Notes under the pieces: generated by a model
What the model was told of the DNA's origin: nothing
The model's input: the letters and a program-made list of their open reading frames with translations, nothing else
Database searches by the model: none
Assembly (NCBI RefSeq): GCF_000015725.1
Contig: NC_008825.1
Coordinates: 1,798,001 to 1,862,000 of the forward strand
DNA length: 64,000 nucleotides
Reading direction: 5' to 3'
Source of the DNA: Methylibium petroleiphilum PM1
Lineage (GTDB): Bacteria; Pseudomonadota; Gammaproteobacteria; Burkholderiales; Burkholderiaceae_C
Position numbers and translations under genes: made by a program
Shown: piece after piece, positions 17,018-25,031 of the stretch
Position numbering within the stretch: position 1 is the first letter of the stretch
How the letters are laid out: each line of letters opens with the position of its first letter

Positions 17018-18040
17018 ATGGCCAGCCCCTCGCCCACGACCCCGTCGCCCAGCGCCTGCGCGGGCCTGCGGCGGGCCTTGCTGCACGAGGGGCGGTCGGG
17101 TTTCCCGATCGAGCCCTCGCCGTTCCAGGCCCTGGTGCGCCGCCACGGTGGCAGCCCGCGCGAGCTGTTGCTGCACTGCCAGGCGCTGCAGGCCGAAGGC
17201 GCGGTGGCGGGCCTGCGCCCGCGCTGGCGGCCGGGCCTGGCCTCGGCGGCGGTGCGGCTGCTGGCCCACGGGCCCGGCCCGCTGGCGCAGCCGCCCGCGG
17301 GTTTGCGGGCGCTGCCTGGCGCCATGGCCTGGGCCGTGGTGGAAGGCCCGCCGGCTGGGCCCGCGGCAGGCTGGCAGCCGCCTCTGGGATGGGTGGACCT
17401 GGCGGCCATCGATGCGGCAGCCGCGCAGCAGCAGGCCGAGGCCGTGCAGTGCCTGGCGCCTGCCCTGGCGTGGGCCGCATGGTCGAGCGCGCCCGCCGGC
17501 ACGGACGCGGCCGCCACGGGCTGCCGCTGCGGCCGCGGCGAGGGCCCTTGCCAGGCCCGTGCGCTCGCAGCGGCCTGCGAGCGTGGCTTGCCGATGCTGG
17601 CGCACCCCTACCGCGCCGTGGGCCGCGGGCTCGGTATCAGCGAACGCGAGGTCGTGCAGGCGCTGCGGCGCTGGCGCACCAGCGGGCAGCTCGCGGGCGT
17701 GGGCTTTGCCGAGCCCGTGCCCGACGGCCCGGTGCTCGAATGGCACGCGGCCTACACGTCGGCGGCCCTGGAGCCGGCGTTGCGCGATGCGATCGCGGGC
17801 CACGCCAGCGTCGGCCGGCTGGTCACGGCACCGGTGTCGGCGGGGGCTGCGCCGGCGGGGCTGGCTGCCCTGGCCCAGCTGGTGGCGCCGGGCAGCGCCA
17901 CGCCCACCCGCCTGGCCGAGCAGCTGGCCCACGCGGGCCTGGGTCGCGGCCTGCTCGGGGTGATGCAGGTGCGGTGCACCCGGCTGCGCCAGGAGCCGAT
18001 GCTGTTTGCGCCCGTGGAGCCGGCCGCCGCGGGGGCCTGA
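17018..18040 (+). CDS. AsnC/Lrp-type protein resembling siroheme decarboxylase NirD/L/G/H
   Basis: This 340-residue protein contains two winged-helix/AsnC units in tandem. Both have the motif order of the NirDLGH/AhbAB group: GFPIEPSPFQALVRRHGG near 30 and GLPMLAHPYRAVGRGLG near 205. Members either decarboxylate siroheme for heme d1 or b synthesis or act as regulators. No other heme d1 genes are in the window, so a regulatory role in nitrate respiration is equally possible. Start ATG 17018 is preceded by GGAAAGAG. A Cys-rich patch (CRCGRGEGPCQAR) is visible near 170. Confidence 0.65.
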   Translation: MASPSPTTPSPSACAGLRRALLHEGRSGFPIEPSPFQALVRRHGGSPRELLLHCQALQAEGAVAGLRPRWRPGLASAAVRLLAHGPGPLAQPPAGLRALPGAMAWAVVEGPPAGPAAGWQPPLGWVDLAAIDAAAAQQQAEAVQCLAPALAWAAWSSAPAGTDAAATGCRCGRGEGPCQARALAAACERGLPMLAHPYRAVGRGLGISEREVVQALRRWRTSGQLAGVGFAEPVPDGPVLEWHAAYTSAALEPALRDAIAGHASVGRLVTAPVSAGAAPAGLAALAQLVAPGSATPTRLAEQLAHAGLGRGLLGVMQVRCTRLRQEPMLFAPVEPAAAGA

Positions 18041-18072
18041 GCGGCACCGCGGCAGCGCGGCGCCAGCCCGTC

Positions 18073-18096
18073 GATCAGCCGATCAGCCGATCAGCC
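18073..18096. repeat. Three tandem copies of GATCAGCC
   Basis: An 8-bp unit, GATCAGCC, occurs three times in a row in the gap between the AsnC-like gene and the convergent Crp/Fnr gene. The last copy contains the stop codon of the Crp/Fnr gene. This is a small slippage-prone repeat. Confidence 0.9.
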
Positions 18097-18789
18097 GGGA
18101 TAGGCCGCCAGGCGGCCAGCATCCAGGATGTGGATGTCGCGGCGGTCGACGCGGATCAACCCCGCGTCCTCCAGTTCGCGCAGCACCCGGCTGAAGTACT
18201 CCGGCGTCAGGCTCAAGCGGGAGGCCAGCACCGACTTGCTCACCGGCAGCGAAACCGTGCCCGGTACGCCCTCAGCCGCCGCCGCGTCGTCGCGCGGGTT
18301 CAGCAGGTAGCCGATGACGCGCTGCACGCCGTTCTGCAGCGCATAGGCTTGAACGTCCTGCACCAGGCCGTGCAGGCGCCGGGACAGGCCGGCCAGCATG
18401 CGCAGCGACAGCTGCGGGTCGCGCGCCAGCTCGGCCATCACCGCGCGCCGGCTGACCGACACCAGCAGCGTGTCCACCAGCGCCTGCGCGCTCACCATGC
18501 AGGGCTTGCCCAGGAACATCAGCGCCTCGGCGAAGCTGCCGCCGGGGCCGATGATCTCGACGATCTTTTCCTGGCCCGTGGGCGAGGCCACGAACAGCTT
18601 GACCTGGCCCCCGGCGATGACGTGGAAGTGCTCGCAGGGGTCGCCCTGCTGGAACACCAGCTGCCCGCGGTCGAACTGCCGCAGCACGCTTCCGGCGCCC
18701 AGGTTCTGCAGGCTCTGTTCGTCGGCGTCGCTGAAGAGCGGCAGGCGCGCCAGGTAGCGGACGATGTCGAAGCGGCGGGTCTCGAGCAC
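18091..18789 (-). CDS. Dnr-like Crp/Fnr family regulator
   Basis: This 232-residue protein has a cyclic-nucleotide-like domain (about 12-125) and a C-terminal HTH. The recognition helix contains EYFSRVLREL, giving the E-x2-S-R pattern that reads TTGAT-N4-ATCAA. The N-terminal Cys cluster of Fnr is absent, so it is more like Dnr/NnrR, which sense NO through heme. I use the GTG at 18789, because the upstream ATG is out of frame. It is probably the factor acting at the four boxes in this window. Confidence 0.8.
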   Translation of the reverse strand: MLETRRFDIVRYLARLPLFSDADEQSLQNLGAGSVLRQFDRGQLVFQQGDPCEHFHVIAGGQVKLFVASPTGQEKIVEIIGPGGSFAEALMFLGKPCMVSAQALVDTLLVSVSRRAVMAELARDPQLSLRMLAGLSRRLHGLVQDVQAYALQNGVQRVIGYLLNPRDDAAAAEGVPGTVSLPVSKSVLASRLSLTPEYFSRVLRELEDAGLIRVDRRDIHILDAGRLAAYPG

Positions 18790-18856
18790 GGGTGGTGGCC
18801 TCGGCAGATGAGGCCTGCATGCTGCGCCGGCCCCGGGGTCTGCGCCTTGACGGCCC

Positions 18857-19528
18857 TCAATGGCGGACGAGGCCGGCGGCCAGGCTCGGCCGCGTTGGGG
18901 GCTGGCCCGGCTGCACCACGGTGTCTGGCGCGCCGCCGCGGGCGAGTTCCTGGCGCAGGGTCTGCAGCTCCTCGGCCGAGATCCACTGCGGGTGCACCGT
19001 GGTGCGCAACTGCACGGCCATGCCCGACTGCAGCAGCAGCGCCAGGCTGCGCGCCACCGCACCGGCGGCGCCGTGGACGCCCGTGATGCGGTCGTGCTGG
19101 GCGCCGCCGTCGTGCAGCGGTGCCTTGATGTCCAGGCCCACCCAGTCGAGCGATGGCAGCACCGCCTGCAGCCGCCGCGGCGCCATGCCGGCGGTGTGCA
19201 GGCCGGTGCGGAAGCCCAGGGCCCGCACGGCATCCAGCGCGGCGGGCAGGGCGGGGTCGAGCGTGGGCTCGCCGCCGCTGAAGACCACCGCGTCCAGCAG
19301 CCCGCGGCGCGTGCGCAGCCAGTCGTGCACCTCGGCCCAATGCGGGATGCCGGGGGCGGGCTGGCGGCCCTGCAGCTGCGGGTTGTGGCAGTACACGCAA
19401 CGCCAGGCGCAGCCCTGCACGAACACCACGGCCGCCAGGGCGCCGGGGTAGTCGATGCTGGTGAAGCGTTGCAGGCCGCCGATGCGCAGCGCCGCGGCGC
19501 CCTCAGCGCGTGGGCTGCAGGCCGGCAC
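18857..19528 (-). CDS. nrdG: Anaerobic RNR-activating radical SAM protein NrdG
   Basis: This 223-residue radical-SAM enzyme generates the glycyl radical on the class III ribonucleotide reductase. The cluster motif CAWRCVYC lies at about 40-47, preceded by the family signature TSIDYPG. FSGGEPTLDP follows at about 89. It overlaps the small glycyl-radical gene by 26 bases and follows nrdD, so the activase and both substrate pieces are made together. Confidence 0.9.
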   Translation of the reverse strand: MPACSPRAEGAAALRIGGLQRFTSIDYPGALAAVVFVQGCAWRCVYCHNPQLQGRQPAPGIPHWAEVHDWLRTRRGLLDAVVFSGGEPTLDPALPAALDAVRALGFRTGLHTAGMAPRRLQAVLPSLDWVGLDIKAPLHDGGAQHDRITGVHGAAGAVARSLALLLQSGMAVQLRTTVHPQWISAEELQTLRQELARGGAPDTVVQPGQPPTRPSLAAGLVRH

Positions 19529-19694
19529 GGCGCTCCTCGAAGTGGCGGCGCTCGAGGAACTCGCCCTGCTTGCCGGTGTTGAAGCTGGCCACCGGGCGGT
19601 GGTAGCCCATCACGCGCGTCCAGACCTCGCAGCGCTGGCGCTCGTGCTCGGCCAGCTCGAGGGTCTCGGGGTTGGGCGGGGTGCTGGTCATCAT
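19503..19694 (-). CDS. Separate glycyl-radical domain of class III ribonucleotide reductase
   Basis: This 63-residue protein contains CEVWTRVMGYHRPV and FNTGKQGEF. These match the C-terminal glycyl-radical loop of NrdD; the radical glycine is expected at the G of RVMGY, near residue 30. In most NrdD proteins this segment is the C-terminus of the large chain. Here it is its own gene, overlapping nrdD by four bases (ATGA). It must dock onto NrdD to complete the active site. Whether this is a natural split or a derived break cannot be settled here. Confidence 0.75.
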   Translation of the reverse strand: MMTSTPPNPETLELAEHERQRCEVWTRVMGYHRPVASFNTGKQGEFLERRHFEERRAGLQPTR

Positions 19695-21520
19695 GCGGTT
19701 TCTCCTTCGGGGGTGGGCTGTGGCGCGAGGGCCTGGCGCTTCATCGCCAGCCGCTCCTCGTCACAGGTCGGGCAGAACTCGTGGCGCCCGGCCAGGTAGC
19801 CGTGTCTGGGGCAGATGCTGAAGGTGGGCGTCACCGTCACGTAGGGCAGGCGGAAGTTCGTGAGCGCGCGCCGCACCAGCGTGCGGCAGGCGTCGGCGCT
19901 GGACAGCGGCTCGCTCATGTACAGGTGCAGCACGGTGCCGCCGGTGTACAGGCGCTACAGCGGCTCCTGCCGCGCCAGGGCCTCGAAGGGGTCGTCGGTG
20001 AAGCCCACCGGCAACTGCGAGCTGTTGGTGTAGTACGGGTGCTCGTCGGTGCCGGCCTGCAGGATGCCGGGGAAGCGCTTGCGGTCCTCCTTGGCAAAGC
20101 GGTAGGTCGTGCCTTCGGCGGGCGTGGCTTCCAGGTTGTAGAGGTGGCCGGTTTCCTCCTGGAACTGCACCATGCGCTCGCGCACGCGGTGCAGCAGCCG
20201 CAGGGCCAGCGCCTCGCCGGCGGGCGTGGTGATGTCGTCGGCGCCGCCGCTGAAGTTGCGCACCATCTCGTTGAGGCCATTCACGCCCAGCGTGCTGAAG
20301 TGGTTGCGCAGCGTGCCCAAGTAGCGCCGGGTGTACGGGAACAGGCCCTGGTCCATGAGCCGCTGGATGAACTTGCGCTTGATCTCCAGGCTCTGCCGGC
20401 CCAGCTCCAGCAGCGCATCCAGCCGCGCCATCAGCGCGGGTTCGTCGCCCGCGTGCAGGAAGCCCAGCCGCGCGCAGTTGACCGTGACCACGCCCACCGA
20501 GCCCGTCTGCTCGGCGCTGCCGAAAAGGCCGTTGCCGCGCTTGAGCAGTTCGCGCAGGTCGAGCTGCAGGCGGCAGCACATGCTGCGCACCATGTGCGGC
20601 TCCAGGTCGCTGTTCACGAAGTTCTGGAAGTAGGGCAGGCCGTAGCGCGCCGTCATCGCGAACAGGCGTTCGGCGTTGGGCGAATGCCAGTCGAAGCCCT
20701 TGGTGATGTTGTAGGTGGGGATGGGAAAGGTGAAGACGCGGCCCTTGGCGTCGCCCGCGCTCATGACCTCGATGTAGGCGCGGTTGATGAGGTCCATCTC
20801 GGCCTGCAGATCGCCGTAGCAGAAGGGCTGCTCCTCGCCGGCGATCACCGGCACCTGCTCCTTCAGGTCGTCGGGGCAGGTCCAGTCGAAGGTGAGGTTG
20901 GTGAACGGCGTCTGCGTGCCCCAGCGGCTGGGCACGTTGAGGTTGTAGATGAGCTCCTGGATGCACTGGCGCACCTGCTCGTACGTCAGCGCGTCCTTGC
21001 GCACGAAGGGCGCCAGGTAGGTGTCGAAGCTGCTGAAGGCCTGGGCACCGGCCCACTCGTTCTGCAGCGTGCCCAGGAAGTTGACGATCTGGCCCACCGC
21101 GCTGCTCAGGTGCTTCGGCGGCCCGGCCTCCACCTTGCCCGGCACGCCGTTCAGGCCCTCGTGCAGCAGCGTGCGCAGGCTCCAGCCGGCGCAGTAGCCG
21201 CTGAGCATGTCGAGGTCGTGGATGTGGAGGTCGGCCTCGCGGTGGGCGCGGCCGACGACCGGCGGATAGACGTGGTCGAGCCAGTGGTTGGCCACCACCT
21301 TGCCGCTGACGTTGAGGATCAGCCCGCCTAGGCTGTAGCCCTGGTTGGCGTTGGCGCGGATGCGCCAGTCGCGCTGCTGCAGGTACTCGTCCATCGTGGC
21401 CTGCACGTCGACCAGGCTCCTGTGCGCATCGCGCTGCTGCACCAGCTGCGCGGCGGCCTCGAGGGGAACGACGCGGTCGTCGCGCTTGGCGACGAGGGCG
21501 GGGGGGCGTGGTGGGAACAT
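19691..21520 (-). pseudogene. nrdD: Anaerobic ribonucleoside-triphosphate reductase NrdD, interrupted by an in-frame amber codon
   Basis: The first 521 codons encode a class III reductase of the Bdellovibrio-like type (NANQGYSLGGLILN, HIHDLDMLSGYCAGWS, QNEWAGAQAFSSFD). At 19955-19957 the codon is TAG, directly after QEPL. The same frame then continues without shift through RLYTGGTVLHLYM to a zinc-site C-terminus (SICPRHGYL, HEFCPTCDEE) and stops at 19691. One C-to-T change from CAG (Gln) would explain it. The product is either truncated by about 87 residues, rescued by suppression, or affected by a sequencing error. NrdR boxes sit just upstream. Confidence 0.85.
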
Positions 21521-21526
21521 CGGCGG

Positions 21527-21574
21527 GCTCTACCGGTAGTGGTGGAGCGACACCTTAGACACTACCGGTAGTGT
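21527..21574. promoter_or_regulatory. Pair of NrdR boxes upstream of nrdD
   Basis: A perfect 16-bp palindrome, ACACTACCGGTAGTGT, lies at 21559-21574. A partial copy centred on CTACCGGTAG lies at 21527-21542. Their centres are 32 bp apart, about three helical turns, as is usual for the paired sites of the repressor NrdR. They lie in the divergent gap between nrdD and the small RNR-associated gene. The nearer box ends only six bases before the nrdD ATG. Confidence 0.8.
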
Positions 21575-21725
21575 CCACAAGCGTGAGCGCGGCCCGCGGC
21601 AGCCCGGAACGACGCTGCCTTGACCGAACGCAAACCCAGGCGTGGCCGGTTGCAGCGCCAACGCTGCGCCGAAGGCCTTCAGGCCCGCAACAATGGCCTT
21701 CCCGATCCTCGACCTGCCCACCCCG

Positions 21726-22112
21726 ATGCACATCGCCAGCTTCGCCGACCTGCTGCAGGCCGCCACCCAGCAGCCCCAGCCCCAGCGGCTGCTCTTCGTC
21801 TTCACCCGTGCCGAGCTGCCCGAAGGCGCCACGCCGGCCCAGCGCGCACGCTTCGAGGCCGGCGAGGGCGGCGAACTGGCGCCGCTGATGTGCGTGGACA
21901 AGTCGCCCGCCGAGCTGCCTTCGTTCGCGGCGCTGCAGGCCGAGGCGCGCCAGGCCGGGCCGGCCTGGGACATCGTGTTCGTCGCCGCCATGGCCGATCG
22001 CCCCGGGGCCGCCGACGAAGCCCTGCAGCGCATGGTGGACGCCGTGAAGCAGGGCCGCATCGAGGGCTTCCTGGCCTTCGACGCCGTCGGCGAGCCGGTG
22101 CACTTCGGCTGA
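21726..22112 (+). CDS. Small protein annotated as 'ribonucleotide reductase subunit alpha' family
   Basis: This 128-residue soluble protein matches a conserved proteobacterial family often labelled ribonucleotide reductase subunit alpha. Features are QPQPQRLLFVFTRAELP, LMCVDKSPAELP and WDIVFVAAM, with no catalytic residues known. It is divergent from nrdD across the NrdR boxes, which supports a link to RNR. The start was chosen by comparison with the family's usual N-terminus (MHIASFADLL). ATG 21693 is an alternative. Confidence 0.6.
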   Translation: MHIASFADLLQAATQQPQPQRLLFVFTRAELPEGATPAQRARFEAGEGGELAPLMCVDKSPAELPSFAALQAEARQAGPAWDIVFVAAMADRPGAADEALQRMVDAVKQGRIEGFLAFDAVGEPVHFG

Positions 22113-22153
22113 GGCCGCCGGCGGCCACGCCCCGGGCCTGAGCAGACTGCACC

Positions 22154-22169
22154 GGCCCCAGACGGGGCC
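22154..22169. terminator. Bidirectional hairpin between convergent genes
   Basis: GGCCCC-AGAC-GGGGCC forms a six-base-pair GC stem with a four-base loop between the convergent ends of the RNR-associated gene and the chemotaxis receptor. There is no T-tract, so it is only a candidate terminator. Confidence 0.45.
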
Positions 22170-22172
22170 CCG

Positions 22173-22204
22173 TTCAGGCCCGTGCTCAGGCCCGTGTTCA
22201 GGCC
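22173..22204. repeat. Short tandem repeat with a 12-bp period
   Basis: The unit (T/C)TCAGGCCCGTG is repeated twice and followed by a partial third copy. The chemotaxis receptor's stop codon lies within the third unit. This looks like replication slippage at a gene end. Confidence 0.8.
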
Positions 22205-23757
22205 GCGACCGCAGCACCCACCCGGAACACGCCCACCGCCGCCACCATCTGCTCGGCCTGGTGCTTCAGGCTGTCGGAGGCCGCGGCGCTCTCCTCTACC
22301 AGCGCCGCGTTCTGTTGCGTCACCTGGTCGAGCTGCGTCACCGCCTGGTTGACCTGCTCGATGCCGCGCGACTGCTCGTCGGCCGCGCCGCTGATCTGCG
22401 CCACGGTGTCGCTCACGCTGCGCACGCGGGCCACGATGGCGTCGATCTGCTGCGTGGCCTGCGCCACGCTGGCCTGGCCGTGGCTCACGCTTTCCACGCT
22501 GCCGGCCACCAGCTCCTTGATCGAGCGCGCCGCCTCGGCGCTGCGTTGTGCCAGCGCCCGCACCTCCGACGCCACCACCGCGAAGCCGCGGCCGTGCTCG
22601 CCGGCGCGCGCCGCTTCCACCGCGGCGTTGAGCGCCAGGATGTTGGTCTGGAAGGCGATGCCGTCGATGACGGCGTTGATCTCGCCGATGCGGCGGCTGG
22701 CCTCGCTGATGCGCTGCATGGTCTGGCCCACGGTCTGCATCAGCTCGCCACCCTGCGCGGCCTCGTCGCGCGCCTGCTGGGCGAGGCTGGACGCGCTGCG
22801 CGCGGCGTCGGCGCTGTGGCGCACGGTGCCGGCCAGCTGCTCCATCGAGGCCGCGGTCTGCTGCAGGTTGGAGGCCTGCTCCTCGGTGCGCTGCGAGAGG
22901 TCGGTGGTGCCGGTGGCGATCTGCGACGAGCCCGTGGCGATGCTCTCGCTGGCCTCGCGCACGCGGCCCACCAGCCGCGTGAGGATCTGGTCCATCTGCG
23001 CCAGGGCGTGCATCAGGCGGCCGGGCTCGCCGCCCTGGCGGGACTCCAGGCGATGGCCCAGCTCGCCCGAGGCCACGCGTTCGGCCACGGCCACGGCCTG
23101 TTCGATGGGCCGCGCGATGGCGCGGGCCAGCCAGGTGCCCAGCCCCGCCGCGGCCGCCAGCATGCCCAGGCCGAGCACGCCCAGGCCGATCAGCGCCTGG
23201 TGGATGCGGGCCGCGACCTCGGCCCCCGTCTCGCGGGCCAGCCGGGCCTGGAACTGCGACATGTCCAGCACGCGCTGCTGCAGCGCGTCGAGCGCCGGCA
23301 GGGTGCTGCCCAGCAGCTGCGCCTGGGCGGCCTCACGCTGGCCGGCCTTGAGCAGGCGGTCGACCTCGGAGAACGCGGTCACGTAGGCCACGCGCGCTGT
23401 CTTCATCGCGGCCAGCTTCTCGCGCCCGTCGGGCAGCGTGACCAGACGCTCGAGCGTGGCCATGGCCTCGTCGATGCCCTGGCGGTTGGCGGCGATGCGC
23501 TCGCGCACGGCCGCGGCGGCGGAGCCCTCGACGAAGAACAGCTCCATCGTGCGCCGGGCGTTGGCGCGGGTGAGCGTGTCGATGCTGGCGGCGGCGCCGG
23601 CCTTGACCCATTCACCCTGCACGATGCGGTCGACGGCGTCGCCGGTGCGTTGCAGGGCCAGCAGCGCCAGGCCGGCCATCACGGCGGCCAGGACGAGCAG
23701 GGTGCCGAAGCCGACGCCGATGCGGCGGGCGATGGTCAGGCGCTGGATCCAGTTCAT
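22198..23757 (-). CDS. Methyl-accepting chemotaxis protein
   Basis: From ATG 23757 the receptor has 519 residues. It has an N-terminal membrane segment (about 12-34), a four-helix-bundle ligand domain of about 150 residues and a second membrane segment (about 190-212). A HAMP domain and a long cytoplasmic coiled-coil signalling domain follow. The highly conserved hairpin tip is visible as [23 protein letters not shown]. Ligand unknown. It stands alone between the RNR and hemerythrin genes. Confidence 0.92.
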   Translation of the reverse strand: MNWIQRLTIARRIGVGFGTLLVLAAVMAGLALLALQRTGDAVDRIVQGEWVKAGAAASIDTLTRANARRTMELFFVEGSAAAAVRERIAANRQGIDEAMATLERLVTLPDGREKLAAMKTARVAYVTAFSEVDRLLKAGQREAAQAQLLGSTLPALDALQQRVLDMSQFQARLARETGAEVAARIHQALIGLGVLGLGMLAAAAGLGTWLARAIARPIEQAVAVAERVASGELGHRLESRQGGEPGRLMHALAQMDQILTRLVGRVREASESIATGSSQIATGTTDLSQRTEEQASNLQQTAASMEQLAGTVRHSADAARSASSLAQQARDEAAQGGELMQTVGQTMQRISEASRRIGEINAVIDGIAFQTNILALNAAVEAARAGEHGRGFAVVASEVRALAQRSAEAARSIKELVAGSVESVSHGQASVAQATQQIDAIVARVRSVSDTVAQISGAADEQSRGIEQVNQAVTQLDQVTQQNAALVEESAAASDSLKHQAEQMVAAVGVFRVGAAVAA

Positions 23758-23938
23758 GGTGGCGCCCTCCTTGGGCGCGGCAGGTTCTGATTCGTTGGCG
23801 ACGCGGCGGCGCCGTGTCGGCATGCCGGACGTATCGGCCCTGCCGGCCGGTGTGTTGAGTGCTCCGGGCGGCCTGTTCGGCGGGTTCTTGATGGAGCGCA
23901 AACGTGCTGCAGAAACAGCGGCGCGGCGGGGTCGCGGC

Positions 23939-24502
23939 TCAGCCCGGCGGCGGCCGGCGCGGGGCCGCCGCGAAGGGCGCGAACAGCTGCGTCTCCTCGA
24001 GCGCGGCGTGCTCGGCCAGCTCGGTGAGAAAGCGTTCGAGCAGCGCCCCGAGCGGCGCCGTGGTGGCGACCGGTGGCGCCGGTGGCTCGTGCAGCAGCGC
24101 CTGGTGCAGCGCGCGCAGCGTGGCCACGGTGGCTTCGTGCGCGGCGTGCTCGCGGGTGATGTCGTCGATCAGCACGCCGATCAGCGCGTTGCCGCCTTGG
24201 TCGATCATGGGGAAGAGGCGCATCTCCTCCTTGAACATGTGGCGCTCCAGCTCGGCGGCGAAGGCCGCCAGGTGCCGCGCCATCGCCATGGCTGGCGGCG
24301 AGGGTGGCAGGGCGGCGAGCAGGCCCTGCAGAGCCGCCAGGTCGCGCCGATGGCCTTCGTGGAAGCGCTCCACGATGTGCTCGGCCAGCGACGCGCCGGT
24401 GGTTTGAGCACCTCTCACGCCGGCGTGGGCTCGGGCATCGCCATCCGCCGCAGCACCGGCGCGAGGAAGGGCGCCGATCGGGCGGGCGGTGGGGATGTTC
24501 AT
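23939..24502 (-). CDS. Hemerythrin (HHE) domain protein
   Basis: This 187-residue protein has a Pro/Ala-rich N-terminus of about 40 residues and then an HHE domain. Candidate iron ligands are [39 protein letters not shown] and [10 protein letters not shown]. Similar proteins protect against NO or O2 damage and repair iron-sulfur clusters. An Fnr/Dnr box at 24608-24621 lies about 110 bases upstream and is well placed to control this gene. Confidence 0.8.
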   Translation of the reverse strand: MNIPTARPIGALPRAGAAADGDARAHAGVRGAQTTGASLAEHIVERFHEGHRRDLAALQGLLAALPPSPPAMAMARHLAAFAAELERHMFKEEMRLFPMIDQGGNALIGVLIDDITREHAAHEATVATLRALHQALLHEPPAPPVATTAPLGALLERFLTELAEHAALEETQLFAPFAAAPRRPPPG

Positions 24503-24607
24503 GGGGTGGTCGTCGCGGGTAGGGGCTTCGGGCCTGTGGGCAGGGCGCTGTGCGAGCATCGGCCGCACAGGGCGTCGTGATGCTGAGGTGTCCCAGTACC
24601 CGCCGCC

Positions 24608-24621
24608 TTGAACTGGATCAG
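24608..24621. promoter_or_regulatory. Fnr/Dnr-type box between the hemerythrin and cupin genes
   Basis: TTGAACTGGATCAG matches the consensus at eight of ten fixed positions. A site acting at -41.5 would start the minus-strand transcript near 24573, ahead of the hemerythrin ATG. On the plus strand that start would fall at the cupin ATG itself, so the hemerythrin gene is the more likely target. Confidence 0.5.
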
Positions 24622-24653
24622 GGCGCGTCGACCGCGCGAAAGGAGCCCGCCCG

Positions 24654-24989
24654 ATGGCCCAAGCCCATGCCCGACCCGGCGAGGTCGTGCGACTCGCGCC
24701 CTACGGCGAGCGCCTGGCCGAACACCGCACCACGGCCATCCTGAAGGCCGAGCAGCTGGAGCTCGTGCGCATCGTGCTGCCCGCCGGGCGCGGCCTGCCC
24801 GAGCACCGCGCGCCGGGCGAGATCACCGTCTTGTGCCTGGAAGGCCGCATCGCCTTCGACACGCCGGCGGGCCGCCAGGTGATGCAGGCCGGCGACCTGA
24901 TCCACCTGCCGCGCCAGGAGCCGCACGCGCTGCTGGCGCTGGAGAACGCGTCGGCGCTGGTGACGCTGTGCATCGCGCGCACGGCCTGA
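24654..24989 (+). CDS. Small cupin-domain protein
   Basis: This 111-residue single cupin barrel shows the two conserved motifs in loose form: PEHRAPGEITVLCLEG (about 45-60) and GDLIHLPRQEPHALLAL (about 79-95). His residues are placed to bind a metal. Such small cupins near denitrification genes are of unknown function. A GAAAGGAG ribosome binding site precedes the ATG. Confidence 0.8.
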   Translation: MAQAHARPGEVVRLAPYGERLAEHRTTAILKAEQLELVRIVLPAGRGLPEHRAPGEITVLCLEGRIAFDTPAGRQVMQAGDLIHLPRQEPHALLALENASALVTLCIARTA

Positions 24990-25031
24990 ACCTCAGGGCT
25001 CGCGAGCCAGGCGCCTGGGGTGCGGCGAGGC

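Noticed and set aside
19955-19957. UAG read as pyrrolysine in NrdD
   Set aside because: No pyrrolysine genes are in the window and the residue is expected to be Gln; a CAG to TAG change is far simpler.
22173-22204. Tandem 12-bp repeats as a CRISPR array
   Set aside because: Only two and a half copies, no spacers, no cas genes; it is a slippage repeat at a gene end.
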